Below are positions 34,701 through 45,400 of a stretch of 64,000 nt of DNA, piece by piece. Numbering within the stretch: position 1 is the stretch's first letter; the number at the start of each line of letters is the position of its first letter. The stretch is taken from assembly GCA_946811185.2 (NCBI GenBank), contig OX328101.1, positions 34,146,122 to 34,210,121 of the forward strand, read 5' to 3'. The notes below the pieces were generated by a model. That model saw only the letters and a list, made by a program, of their open reading frames with translations. It was not told where the DNA came from and did no database searches. Source of the DNA: Hippopus hippopus. Taxonomy: Eukaryota; Mollusca; Bivalvia; Cardiida; Cardiidae. The position numbers and the translations under genes are program-made.

Positions 34701-37009
34701 TTGTTAACTCTTTACCAAACAACAAAGTTTTAGACTGGTTCAAATTGAAAGCATTTGCTGACTACAACATGCGATTGTATGGTTTAAAAGTTAAACCTGT
34801 ATTTAGAACCTCCTGTGTTTTCTGCATTTAACTCTTTACCACATAACAAAGATGTAGACTTGTCCAAATTGCTGGTGACAATTTAGATGTGGTTCAAATG
34901 ATGGAATTTGTCTTTGATAGGGAAGAAAACATTGTGGGAAATGGAAGAAATGTTAGCAACCATTTTTTCTCCATTTCCCATCATTTTTTCAAAAGGCTTT
35001 TTTTCTCAGTATTGTTAAAACTCGACACTGTGCAGTAAATAGTCAAGAATCTACTTTCACAAGATAAACATGATTTTTCAATAAGTTTTTAAAACCTTCT
35101 TTTGAGCACAGATGAGACTGTGTTACGAGGGCTGTTCGATATGTAATGTGTATTGTACCACAGCGCGATAACACTTTCAACCATTTCGTAGATGATGATA
35201 CGCTTGAGTAGCTCTATTCAATACCTTTCCAACGGTATAAACACGAGCCTTTAGCTCCACATAGTTTTAAACTTATAGTCATTTCAATAGAGCTAGTCGT
35301 TGACCACTGTTGTAAAAATGGTTGGGAAACGGATTAAGAATATTGAAGAAATTAGAGCTTATATACAAGTTTGCACAAAACTCGGTCATTCAGTAATGCA
35401 GATTTTTACTGAATTGGGGGAAGTTTATGGGTCTGATAAGGTATCTTATGAGACAGTTCGTAGGTGGAGAAAGAAATTTCTGACTGGCACAGAGTCCGTC
35501 AAAGATGCAGCAAAATCTGGCCGACCTGTGACTGTAACAGGCAAGGCAAATGTCTCAAAAGTCAGGGAAATAATTGAAAGTGATGGCAGATACACGATTT
35601 GTGATATTGCCAACGCTGTTGGCATATCGCTATCGTGGGTGCATTTCATTTTGAAGTGTATTTTGAAAGTACGAAAGATTTCTGCCAGATGGATACTGCA
35701 TATATTGACAGATGACCAAAAACGGGTTCGAGTACAAATCGCTAAGGAATTGCTGAAAATGTTTCCCAAATTCAATCTAAGACAATTTGCAAACACTGTT
35801 ACTGGTGACAAAACATGGGTTCACTATTTTGAACCAGTAAGAAAAATTGGAAACAAAATATGGCTAACTAAACACAGTAGAAGGCCTGTAGTTGCCAAAA
35901 GAAGCATAAGCACAAAGAAGGTTCTTTATTGCATATTCTTCTCATGTGATGGTATAGCCATACAAATTCCGGTGCCGAAGGGCAAAAGTGTTACAGGTCG
36001 GTGTTACCGAGATGTTGTACTAAAAAAGCTCAAGAAATATTATCTTAAACGACGCCCTGTGTCAGGATTTAGGCATGTTCGTCTACTTCATGATAATGCT
36101 CCATCACATACATCTGAGCTTGTGAAGCAATTTTTGAAGTCGGAGAAGGTTACCATCTTGCCACACCCACCATACTCTCCAGATCTAGCCCCATGCAACT
36201 TTTTCCTTTTTCCAAAACTTAAAAAGTTCTTATCTGGTCGTCGTTACAAGTCCCGACAAGCCCTTGGCTCAGCCATCAGTCAGTGCCTCAGAGGTCTACC
36301 TAAATCAGCGTACCATGACGCATTTCAGAAATGGATTCAGATATTGAAATTATGTATTTCAAACCGCGGAGAATACCTTGAAGGGATGTAATGTTCATTT
36401 CACTATTTGAGTCGAATGCTTTTGAGATACCGTACAATACACATTACATATCGAACAACCCTTTTAAGTAGCCACTTGCATTAAGTCTGTACCACAAAAA
36501 TTCTGCACTTGTCCAAACTGTAAGCATTGGCAGACAATGCTGGTTACCAGCATTTTCCCCTTTTCCCACAATGTTTTGAAAAGCCCCGTTTATCAGGGTC
36601 TTTAGAGCTTGGGATTGTTTGGTTAAGTTTTGAAAGGGAAAAGCAACCTTTACTTCAAGTTCTGTAAACTGTTTTGATGAGACTGTGTAAAACTGTCACC
36701 TGCCTGTAGATGGTAGTTAGAATGCCATGAGTGGCTGTCAAAGATAAGTTTGACTCATGAAGCTTTTTCTTGTTATTTCAGATAGATTGTGCAATACAGA
36801 AGTTAATGAACACAATGACAGAAAGGCAGAAAAAGTATGCAAAATATGCAGATCAGTTCCAGAGGACTTCAGAGACAGTTTCTGTTCTGAATCGTGTGAA
36901 AAACTCTATAGATGACATAATTCCAAAAATGGAAACTTTGAACAAAATGTTACCCCCTGATGAACGACTGGAACCTTTTCAAATGAAAGAGAGAAACCAG
37001 ACACAGTGA
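31628..37009 (+). CDS. BORCS5: BORCS5-like BORC complex subunit gene, 4 coding exons, 237 residues
   Basis: Joining 31628-31745, 32523-32663, 34011-34237 and 36782-37009 gives one open frame ending in TGA. The splice phases (1, 1, 0) all agree. In other animals this protein is a subunit of BORC, which sits on the lysosome surface and recruits ARL8 and kinesin for outward movement. The N-terminus is MGSEQS, with Gly2 and Ser6 as in the N-myristoylation consensus used to attach the human protein. Conserved blocks seen are DIVVVADG (exon 2), LQLCLRYQDHL and VAFDQNAL (exon 3), and ERQKKYAKYA and LPPDERLEPF (exon 4), in family order. Human BORCS5 is about 196 residues; the extra length here is mostly in the N-terminal 80, rich in Pro, Arg and Asn. 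The ATG exon begins at a 3' splice site (AG at 31571-31572), so an untranslated 5' exon must lie upstream. I could not place it. A possible AATAAA lies at 37419. Confidence 0.93.
31714..31815 (+). repeat. Duplicated exon end in BORCS5
   Basis: ATTAGTAAACCTATAGCTGG-AGGTGTGTG at the exon 1 donor recurs as ATTAGTAAGCCTGTAGATGG-AGGTGTGTA 67 bp downstream, including a second GT donor. Confidence 0.75.
31851..32103 (+). mobile_element. M5 element, worn hairpin
   Basis: GCATCTCTGCAATACATGAT to CACAGAGCATGGCC, in BORCS5 intron 1. Confidence 0.75.
32523..32663 (+). CDS. BORCS5: BORCS5 coding exon 2
   Basis: The acceptor is TTTTCAATAG and the donor AAAG before GTATAG. It is phase 1 in and phase 1 out. 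It encodes a low-complexity Arg/Pro/Asn stretch and then the conserved DIVVVADG block. Confidence 0.9.
32686..32880 (+). mobile_element. H1 hairpin element, worn
   Basis: The centre is GCTGATAACCAGC. It lies in BORCS5 intron 2, directly before another copy. Confidence 0.65.
32883..33112 (+). mobile_element. H1 hairpin element
   Basis: TTAA at both ends, in BORCS5 intron 2. Confidence 0.87.
33585..33947 (+). mobile_element. M5 element split by H1
   Basis: The right half (hairpin CATATCAGCCTGAGCAGACT) is interrupted at 33697-33921. The left half is truncated. Confidence 0.75.
33697..33921 (+). mobile_element. H1 hairpin element inserted in an M5 element
   Basis: The M5 sequence GCAGACGCATT is on the left and resumes as AACCACCTTGTCACAGAGCA on the right. 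This places the target at TTAA. The palindrome is intact (GCTGGTAAACAGC). Confidence 0.9.
34011..34237 (+). CDS. BORCS5: BORCS5 coding exon 3
   Basis: The acceptor is TTTTTTCACAG and the donor AGAG before GTAAAG. It is phase 1 in and phase 0 out. It holds the most conserved part, LQLCLRYQDHLKQ followed by VAFDQNAL and IRIKE. Confidence 0.93.
34704..34794 (-). mobile_element. H1 deletion derivative, 91 bp
   Basis: Both TTAA ends are kept and the whole hairpin is missing. Confidence 0.75.
34828..35045 (-). mobile_element. H1 hairpin element
   Basis: Left TTAA. The palindrome is worn (GTTAGCAACC). It lies in BORCS5 intron 3, upstream of the mariner. Confidence 0.75.
35126..36464 (+). mobile_element. 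Full-length DD34D mariner in BORCS5 intron 3
   Basis: Terminal inverted repeats of about 30 bp (left from GGGCTGTTCGATATGTAATG, matched in reverse at 36433-36458) bound a 1339-bp unit. TA is present on both sides (35124-35125 and 36465-36466), the expected mariner target duplication. The outermost 5 bp of the two ends differ. Inserted in the same direction as the host gene. Confidence 0.93.
35318..36391 (+). CDS. Mariner transposase, 357 residues, third catalytic Asp replaced by Asn
   Basis: This is an uninterrupted Tc1/mariner transposase. Its cut-and-paste activity needs a D,D(34)D triad binding two metal ions in an RNase H fold. The frame is open upstream, but the first ATG is at 35318. 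The N-terminal half holds two helix-turn-helix regions (residues about 10-55 and 80-118) joined by KSGRPVT, the GRPR-like hook that contacts the inverted repeat. The catalytic residues are D164 in TGDKTWVHYF and D259 in LLHDNAPSH. The third position, 35 residues on, is N294 in SPDLAPCNFF; the sister copy in this window reads SPDLAPCDFF there. The length is normal for mariner (about 345-350). The enzyme is predicted to bind ends but not cut DNA. Confidence 0.92.
   Translation: MVGKRIKNIEEIRAYIQVCTKLGHSVMQIFTELGEVYGSDKVSYETVRRWRKKFLTGTESVKDAAKSGRPVTVTGKANVSKVREIIESDGRYTICDIANAVGISLSWVHFILKCILKVRKISARWILHILTDDQKRVRVQIAKELLKMFPKFNLRQFANTVTGDKTWVHYFEPVRKIGNKIWLTKHSRRPVVAKRSISTKKVLYCIFFSCDGIAIQIPVPKGKSVTGRCYRDVVLKKLKKYYLKRRPVSGFRHVRLLHDNAPSHTSELVKQFLKSEKVTILPHPPYSPDLAPCNFFLFPKLKKFLSGRRYKSRQALGSAISQCLRGLPKSAYHDAFQKWIQILKLCISNRGEYLEGM
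36481..36626 (-). mobile_element. H1 element with internal deletion
   Basis: One arm of the stem is deleted, with the junction at GGCAGACAATGCTGG. TTAA ends. Confidence 0.7.
36782..37009 (+). CDS. BORCS5: BORCS5 coding exon 4 with stop
   Basis: The acceptor is TTGTTATTTCAG. It is phase 0 and ends in TGA at 37007-37009. It encodes ERQKKYAKYADQ and the closing LPPDERLEPFQMK block. The preceding intron contains the mariner element. Confidence 0.93.
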   Translation: MDCAIQKLMNTMTERQKKYAKYADQFQRTSETVSVLNRVKNSIDDIIPKMETLNKMLPPDERLEPFQMKERNQTQ

Positions 37010-37730
37010 AAATCAGACACAGTGAAAATCCCTAGGTTATTGCAATGTGTTGTACAATAGTATTGGTTCTGATTTGGAAGATTTTGGAAAAGTTCGGGTT
37101 TTTTTTTGCTGCTACTAGGTCAACATATGTGTCAGTCTATTTACATAAATACTTTCCTCAGACTTCACGAAATACTCAAATTTTTCACAGGACAGTGGGT
37201 CTGGTAAACTTCAAATTTTACCAGACCAAACCAAATTTTACCGGACCGAAAATATGACAACATAAAACAACAAAAAGTGAGTAATTTTCCGAGATAGTTT
37301 TCAGCCTATTTCTCTGTATTGGGCATACAAAATACTGAGCGGGGATCCAATTTTGATGATATGCAACCCAGATTTACGTTAGCCAATCACGGACTAGAAT
37401 AGTTCCCGGAAGCGGGAAAATAAAAGTGGTCATTCGGATTGTTCCGCAATGTACATTAGTTTACATAACCAATATATTGCCTATGTATATCCGAAATGCT
37501 GCGATTATAAAGTTGGGAATTTTCCGCGAAGAACTTTCGGTTTTAAAACAGGAAAACTGTTTTTGTTTACTTTATATGGTATGTAATTTCGTGTTAAGCG
37601 TACGGCTAAATTTTGTCGGTCAGTTGGTCTTGTATTCTCATGCCTATTTATCGGACCGCTATCAGTTTTACCTCGCATGACCGGCGGACCGACGGTATTT
37701 CGTGAAGTCTGCTTTCCTTTTACTCTCACT

Positions 37731-37965
37731 TCAACTATTTCCCAGACAACAAAATTGTAGACGTGTCCAAATTGAAAGTATATGCGGGCAACATTTTTAA
37801 CTTGGCTCTGATGATGGATTTGTCTTCAAAGGGTAGAAAGCATTGAAGGAAAACGAGAAAATGCTGGTTACCAGTGTTTTCTCCTTTTCCCACGGATTTT
37901 TTTTTTTCAAAAGCCCTCTCCCTCATGGTGGTTAAAATTTTGGGTTATATATGGTAAAATGTTAA
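37731..37965 (-). mobile_element. H1 hairpin element
   Basis: The centre is GCTGGTTACCAGT and the right TTAA is present. Confidence 0.75.
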
Positions 37966-38382
37966 AGATACTTTAGATTTGTTGGCACTTTTTTCAAAAC
38001 ATTTCATTGATGGGATCACCAAAAAGCACAGGATCATTCTCCATAAAGGGAACTACATGTAATTAAAGTGCAGAAATAAGCTGCTTGTTTGCTTTATATT
38101 GTCATACTTTGTATAATTTTTGTGATAATTATGTTGTTAATTGAATTAAAATGTGTAGAGTATATGTACATGTTTATAGATCTTCTGAACTCCTAGGTCT
38201 GTATTCACCAACCATTCTGAGAGTGTTCTGGGTCTTATTCTTCAAGATTTTCTAAATTTGAAAGCAACACAACTTCTGATTGGCTAAACCAAATGGTTTA
38301 GCCAATCAGAAGTTATTTTACTTTTAAATTTAGAAAATTCTGGGGAATAAGACTGAGTAAGTTCTTGGGAATGGTTGGTGAA

Positions 38383-38650
38383 TATGGCTTGCAACACGCG
38401 AAAAGGGGCTTTAGGACTTTTGCGTAAAGTGTCGTCTCGGATCAGCCTGTGCACTCCGCACAGGCTAATCTGAAACAACACTTTCCCCTTTTATTTAATT
38501 TTCTGTTTTATGCAAGTCTACTGAAGAACAAAATCTAATGTAGACGTACAGTGCCGTCTCGGATTAACCTGCGCGGATTGCGCAGGCTGATCCGAGACGA
38601 CACTTTACACAATTGTCCCAATGCCCCTTTTCGCGTGTCGCAAGCCATAT
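38383..38650. mobile_element. D4 double-hairpin element
   Basis: Ends TATGGCTTGCAACACGCGAA and its near complement. Hairpins lie at 38429-38486 and 38547-38609. Confidence 0.85.
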
Positions 38651-38692
38651 GGACCCTAGTGAAATATCCTGGCACAAATACAGTTTGATTAT

Positions 38693-38850
38693 TTTAATTT
38701 ATACTGGAAGACAAAATCTTACACTTGTTGAAACTGAAAGTAGATCTATTTTAAGGCCACAAATCAACAATGATTCAAATGATGTGAATTTTTGTAAACA
38801 GGTAAAAACAAAAATTGTGAGAAAAAAAGGAAAATGCTTGTAATCTGAGA
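38693..38850 (-). mobile_element. H1 fragment
   Basis: Left arm and first stem only. Confidence 0.5.
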
Positions 38851-39219
38851 GCTATTATTTCAATGATTTTGACAAAGGTCCAAGAGATGGTGCTGTATAC
38901 CAAATAAAACAGCTCATAGCGTAATGGTTTGCAACATAGAGATTGTTTAAGTTTTCACAGTATTAGCCTTTGTAAATCTTGTCATTGCTTAGCTTTCTTT
39001 ATTTCCATCAATATTGGATGACATCAAACAGATAAAGCAACATGCAAAATTCAGTAGTCCTTGCTTAATGGCTTTCGACATGAAGTTCGGTAAAGATTCC
39101 CTGAATTGCCCCTTTTCTGTTACTGTTATAATACTAGTTCTGCATGAACTAAATTCTTTGAACAAACTTGGAAAAGCTTGACCTAGAGAATTTTCCTAGG
39201 AAATTTGGTTGCAATTGAT

Positions 39220-39446
39220 CGTTTGTTTGAATGGTGTTTTACGCAGCTTTTAACATTATTTCAGTCATATCACTGTGATGGCTCACATATTCATGTATTT
39301 CCTGGGTTTCACAAGTACTAGGCTAGGGCTCTGAAGTGTCTTGCCCAAGGACACTCCTATGAAAGCCCCAGTGGATCCAGTGATGCTTGAACCTAGGGCT
39401 TCCAGGTCACGAGTCCTACACTTTGCCACTGAGCCACACAGGACCT
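39220..39446 (-). mobile_element. S3 SINE
   Basis: Same structure as 11805, including GGGCAAGACACTTC. Confidence 0.8.
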
Positions 39447-39494
39447 CTTGGTTGCAATTGGCCATTAGGTTTAGGAGAAGAATGTAATAAACTC

Positions 39495-39531
39495 TAAAAT
39501 CCTGAGTTTAACTGATCCTAGATTAGAAGGC
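39495..39531 (+). mobile_element. H1 left arm cut by a T3 element
   Basis: CCTGAGTTTAACTGATCCTA is the H1 left arm. T3 starts after the TTAA at 39532, and worn H1 stem sequence resumes at 39754. Confidence 0.55.
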
Positions 39532-39535
39532 TTAA

Positions 39536-39753
39536 GGATTACGACCCCTAACCTTTGGTAAATATAGTGCAACATCAACGTTTTTGTAAAGGCTACTCAG
39601 CCAATCTCGGCAGCTTCCGTCATTTAAAAAGAGAGTTAGGGGCCGTAGACTCACTTAATCATTGGTAAATATTGTATAACAACGACGTTTTCATAAAGGC
39701 TGTTCCGCCAATCTGGAAAGCTTCCGTCATTTAATATGAGAATTAGGGGCCAT
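39536..39753 (-). mobile_element. T3 element nested in H1
   Basis: TTAA at 39532-39535 and 39754-39757. It has the same dimeric interior in reverse (GGCTACTCAGCCAATCTCGG and GGCTGTTCCGCCAATCTGGA). Confidence 0.75.
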
Positions 39754-39789
39754 TTAAAAAACTTGTGAACATTTGATTAATGCGCCACA

Positions 39790-39998
39790 ATAGCTTGCCT
39801 GATGAAATTTTAGACTTGTTCATATTGAAAGAATTTGCAGAAAAAAAGTTAGGCTGAAATAAGGGCATTTGTCTCTGAAAGGGTAGAAACCAATGTTAAA
39901 AAAAGAGAAAATGCAGTTTTCCAACATTTTGTCCTTTTCTGACAATGTTTTCTAAAAACCTTTTCCTCAGGGTGGTTTGATATAAGATCGTTGTGTCA
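39790..39998 (-). mobile_element. H1 hairpin element, worn
   Basis: The palindrome survives as GCAGTTTTCCAAC. Confidence 0.6.
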
Positions 39999-40276
39999 GT
40001 GGGCTTCTCCACTCAAGTACAAGCTCAAGATATAAGGACAGAATTGTTTACTACACATACCTTTATTTCCATATTGACAAAAATCACAAATCTTCATAGC
40101 ACATTGAAAATAACAATTCACATAACAATAGTAAACTATTAACAAGAACAATTCACATCACAAACAGATGCCACACAAGGCAAACTGATAATCATAATTG
40201 TACACGTAATAAAATAAGATCCATTTATCGTAAAAAATATTTATATCTATTAATGGTAACTTCTGTTTTTTTTGCT

Positions 40277-40504
40277 TTAACCCTTTCCGAAACAACAAAT
40301 TTTAGACTCTTTCAAATTCAGAACATCTGCAGACTACAAACTCAAAATTGGTACAAGTGAGATTAAGCTCTCTGATATGGTAGAAAACATTGTGGGAAAA
40401 GGTGAAAATGCTGGTTACCAGCCTTTTCTCCTTTTCCCACAATGTTTTCAAAAGCCTTCTTTTCCAGGGTTGTGAAAACACGGGATTGTTAGGTAAAGGT
40501 TTAA
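40277..40504 (-). mobile_element. H1 hairpin element
   Basis: TTAA at both ends. The centre is GCTGGTTACCAGC. Confidence 0.87.
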
Positions 40505-40728
40505 TCTTGCATGTATATTTCCATACAACAAGAGCACTGCATGGAGGTGCTCCGATACATGTGTTTTTTCACATCTGGACAACTTCAGGTGATCTATTGA
40601 TCAAATCCCTCACCTGTATTACAGTATGTGATATCAAACTATACCAAAGATTACTTTACAAGAGATAGATTACTTTACTGCTCCAAAAATAATAAGACTC
40701 CACTGAAAAAAATACAAGTGTCATAAAT

Positions 40729-40965
40729 GAGCCATGCTCTGGCAAAAGAGGACTTAATGCATCTCCGTGATGCATGATACCAAGCAAGATATCACCTGAT
40801 TATGGATCCATAAAATCCCCTTTGTCAAATAACTGACTAAATCATGAGGTAGAATTATCCTTTGACATGCAGAAAATTTAAAGATAGCAGAAAGTTTCGG
40901 CCCATGTCAGCCTGGATCGATACATTTCGCAGATGCATTAAGCCCACTTTTCATGGAGCACGGCA
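40729..40965 (+). mobile_element. M5 element, hairpin half deleted
   Basis: CATGTCAGCCTGGATCGATA shows that the second stem is missing. Confidence 0.78.
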
Positions 40966-41671
40966 TAAATGTAAATACCTTTATTGCGGTTGGTGTTGTT
41001 GTTTAGAAGGGTGCTGCCATGTTTTAAGATCATGTGATTGAGGGTATTTCAAACAGAAGCTTCCTTGATAAAAACGAGCTTATATGTACGTTACGGAACT
41101 GCCCGAGTTGGCACGAGTTAGCTTTTACATTGAAAGTTCTAGAGCAAAAGCAGCATAACAATGTCAAAAATGTTTTGATGGTTACCTACCCCTCTTTTAT
41201 GGGTTTCTTTGATAATTAACAACAAGCACATGTTTCAATTAAATATCTTACATAATGACAAAGATATATAAGTAAATGTCAAAGTTTTCAAATGAAGACG
41301 ATACATATGATCACAGGACTATGACAATACTTTGACATTTATCAAAAACGGTCGTGCTAAAAATACACATATGTGTACAGTGGAATACAAATTACATGTG
41401 TACAGTTAACCTGTTTCAATTACAAGTGGGACAGATTATTCTGTTTGAAAATGCAGTTCTAACTCCATATTTCAAGACTTGCCCATCAGAATATCTCAGC
41501 TAATCAGATGGTTTGCCGGTACAATAGTAAATGTCTCCAATTTAAAATCAATTGTACAATACTTAGACTTGATGGTGAATAGGTTCCTGGTATTAAATAG
41601 TGACAAAATCATTTACAAAACCAAATTTAGCAAATACAAATACAACAAATGATGTTAATAACTGGTGTTTT

Positions 41672-41797
41672 ACTCTTTAACTTCTTGTGAGAAAAGGAGA
41701 AAGTGTTGATTACCAGTATTTTCTCCTTTTGTCACGTTTCAAACGCTTATCTTCCTCAGGCTGGTTAAAACAAAGTATTGTTACGTAAAGGACTAAG
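41672..41797 (-). mobile_element. H1 fragment with hairpin
   Basis: The hairpin core GTTGATTACCAGT and right arm are present; the left arm is missing. Confidence 0.6.
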
Positions 41798-41837
41798 CAA
41801 GAACAACATTACAACTCTGACCGACGAATAAATATAT

Positions 41838-42088
41838 AAGCCATGCTCTGTGAAAAGGGGGCATCTGCAGAAAGTATCAACCAATGTCAGCCTGCGTAGT
41901 CTGCACAGGCTGATATGGGTCGACACTTTTTGCCATTGGTCAACTTTCTGCATGTCAAAGAACCATTCTACCTCTAGATCCAGTTGACTGTTAAAAAGAA
42001 TAAATTTTATGGATCCACTATTATGTGATGACTTGCTTAGTATCATTCATCACAGAGATGCATTAACTCCTTTTATGAGAGCATGGCT
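41838..42088 (-). mobile_element. M5 element
   Basis: Complete with hairpin, lying about 215 bp past the cry stop. Confidence 0.83.
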
Positions 42089-42194
42089 AATGTAATACAA
42101 ACATCTGTCCTTTATACATGCATGCTACATGTACATGTATCAGTGGTAACAAATTAACACTTAAAGTGCCTTTCACAACTATACTTCCTTGTAT

Positions 42195-42290
42195 GGCCTA
42201 TGTAGATCAAGATCAGACTGCACAGAACATAATGACACTTTTTTCAAGGTCTCAAACATATCTTTGAGTTAACAGGTTAACAACAGCAAA
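42195..42290 (+). mobile_element. G2 fragment
   Basis: GTAGATCAAGATCAGACTGC is kept. The second arm is missing. It lies just downstream of the cry stop codon. Confidence 0.55.
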
Positions 42291-42302
42291 CTTTATAGAT
42301 GT

Positions 42303-42427
42303 CTACAGTCCCATCAACCCGTCACACAGAGCCTCTTCTGTTGTTGTCTTGTCCCCATAATGACCCAAGGGTAACCAAACAAAGGACTTCACTTCTTCTC
42401 TGTTAGCTGCTGTACAGTGAATTATAT
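42303..42427 (-). CDS. cry1: cry exon 11 with stop, C-terminal tail
   Basis: The acceptor is CCTTTTCAG and the stop TAG is at 42305-42303. It encodes [15 protein letters not shown] and then a Thr/Glu-rich end. The motif SFVWLP aligns with QFFWLA of the Drosophila tail. Confidence 0.92.
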
Positions 42428-45400
42428 CTGAAAAGGTTTTAAAATACATTTAATTACTGATAAATCTACTAAAATCTTTTCCAAATATTCCTGTGTTTTA
42501 ACTACCATTGGAATGAAGCTGTTGTAAACAATATTTTCTCCTCATCCCACCTTTTTTCCCCCCCTTTTTTTTCAAAGACAAATCCTATATTTGAAGTTTT
42601 ATCATAATTTTTGTCTGCAAAAATGTTCAATTTGTCGACAAGTCTAACATTTTGTCAACTGGAAAAGGGTGAACAAGCAGTGAAAGACTTAACTACAGCA
42701 AAACCTTGATATTTCGAGTTTCGAACATTCAAGAACCCTGCATTTTTTGAGGAATTTCCATAGTTTCAGCGAAACTTCTACTATATTGCACCAAAAGCAG
42801 CTCGGTTATTTCGAGTCTCGATAATTCGAACACGGGTGTTGGTCCCTGTAACCATTTTCCTTCTTTAAATTGACTGCTTATTCGAACACAATATTTTCAC
42901 ACCTCTCAATCTATTGTTTTCACACCTTTCCGAGCAAAGGTTTTTATCGAGACAGCCCGTCTACAGTGTGGTGTAAGTTTTACAAAGTATGACAATTACT
43001 ACTGGGGATTCATACTACAATATGATTTGAGAAGGCATTAGCGGTAATTTTATGATGAGAGGCTAATTATGAAAAGTCTGCGATGTCTGTTTTGACCATA
43101 CCCCTCATCGAACTCAAACTGTCTGATATTTCATTTCATAAAAAATCACACAGGTATTTTATTCCTGATTAAACAAATTATTTTATCTTACAACCTATAT
43201 TTTTGTAGTGCATGCATACACCAACTATTCAAAGTCACTGTTGACCATGAAAAGACAGTTTTAAGCGTTTGTGACTGTATGATGTCTGATTTTTTATCAG
43301 TTTTTGTGTCAATCTATTTATAGAATGTGGTTTTCCAAGTCGCTTCGCCACAGCAGGGATCGTATTATATATGATCCCTGGCCACAGATTAAGACCCATT
43401 TGATCACACAAATTTTTTCTGTCATGTTTCTGTCTTGTTACTGTGACGTCATAATGGTTTGCGTGAATATCACCGGTTCGTTTTCTCGTCATAGAAGTTT
43501 ACCTTTGACAAATATAATGTCATTTTTCAGGGGGTAGGTAGATATCCTGGTCTGTTTTCGTGTTGAAGACACTGGTAGTGAGAAAAGTAGTAGTAAAGTT
43601 AGTCTTTCCTTTTTATTTCTCATTAGCCCAGCTCTATACTTTCGGTAATTTACTATTCTATGACAATTTCAACAGCATTGCATTCACACGGAACCGTTTG
43701 CGAACGTTTACATGTATCGACACAAAAATAGTTCATCCGCACATTCCTGATTGGCGCCATATTCAACGATATTTCAGTGAAACACTGGTGTTCGGAGACC
43801 TTAAACCCATTTCCATGTACATGCAAATTTTCTTTTTCTTTTTTCTGGATTAGAGCAAGCAAATAACTGCAGCTGTCTTCTTACATAAACTACTTGTAGT
43901 GCACAAGCTTTTCCATGGGGCGGTAGTTATAGGGGTCCCATGTAAAACGGCAGATATATGATTTTGTAAGAATTACAGTACACATCTTTTCCAAAAACTA
44001 TAGAAAGAAAGGCTAGATTTTTTTAATATTTCATTCATAATCCAAGAACTCATATGATCAAAACAAGGCTATTTACAGAAAACAGATCTTTCATTATGAC
44101 ATTGTTCAAATGCTTGAAATGATTCAAACAGGAATAGAAACAAGGTTGTATTATTCGGGAAGTATACTTCGATCACCTATCTCGAATGGAATGTATTTTG
44201 TTTTTCATGGACATTTTGGATAATTCTAACATTTTGCTCATCCCCTTGGGACTTCGAATTATCAAGGTTTTACTGTATTAGGCTGTTAAGTGCAGTTTTA
44301 TGTAGACAGTGAATATCAAAATCCAACTATTTAGAATAAGCAGTCTGATTTTTAATTTAAACTATCCTATAAGTGATAATTTCCACCAAAAAGAACTTTG
44401 CTAGAAATTTCTCTTTATTTCACACGTTACTTTTTTAGCAAACAATACTGACTTTTAACAACTCATAGAGAGACAGCTTATGAAATTATTCAGAGAGAAG
44501 GAGATAATGCTGGTAACCAACTCCTCTTCCACCCTTTCAAGGCCAAGTTTCATCAACTGAGCATCATTTAATTTTTTGCCCACAAATGCTTTTAGTTTCA
44601 GTCAGTCTAAAATGTTGTTGTCTGGCAAAGTGTTAAGGGCCAATCTACAGTCAATACAGAAAAAAGAAGCATGTCCATTTTTACCTTTACCAATAGCCGA
44701 GAGTTTGTTCTTCACTTCCATCATCCTGTAGTAGCAATCTTTCGATGCTGTCTGGTGATCGATCATTGGTAGGGGATAATCCACACCAACCAAACAATTG
44801 GCTTTTTCTTGCACTGCTCTTGGGGCTTTCCAGGGCTCATACAAATACCGTAATGGCATGTCCTTGAGTACTGGTAAATATCGCCTGTAAGACAAAAGCA
44901 TTACCACTGAAAACAATGTCTTTACTCATTCTCTTTAAATAAAAATTTGGAGGTGACCCAAGTCTTCAATTCATGTAAACTCTAGGCCAAATTTGTCTTT
45001 TAAGTCTTTATCTGATCTGAGCAATTGGTTTTCAGGTCTTTTGCTATCTTGTAAAACAAGTTTGCAGCAGGTAGACTTACATTTATCTGTGTAACAATGA
45101 GAGATGAAAATCAATTAAGGTTAAAAATATGAATACATATGAAGACTTGTCGGGCAAAAAGAGAAATTGCTCTTTCTAAATCAACTTTTTTTGCTGCAGT
45201 ATTGTCAAAAAGTTGTCTAAAATATGACAAAAATATCTGCAGTCAGTAATGTATTAATATGTACAGGGAACTCTTGCTGTCTGCATTTTTTTAACCTTTT
45301 AAAAAACAACCCTAAGAATAAACACATTACGAAAACATTATGGAAACAGGAGAAAATGCTGAAAAAAAAAACCCACACTCTTTTTATCAAAGACAAATCC

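Noticed and set aside
35446..35811. 121-codon - strand frame
   Set aside because: It is the antisense shadow of the mariner transposase.
43560..43853. 97-codon frame inside the pogo-like element as a transposase
   Set aside because: No DDE, CENP-B or HTH motif is visible and the composition is AT-driven.
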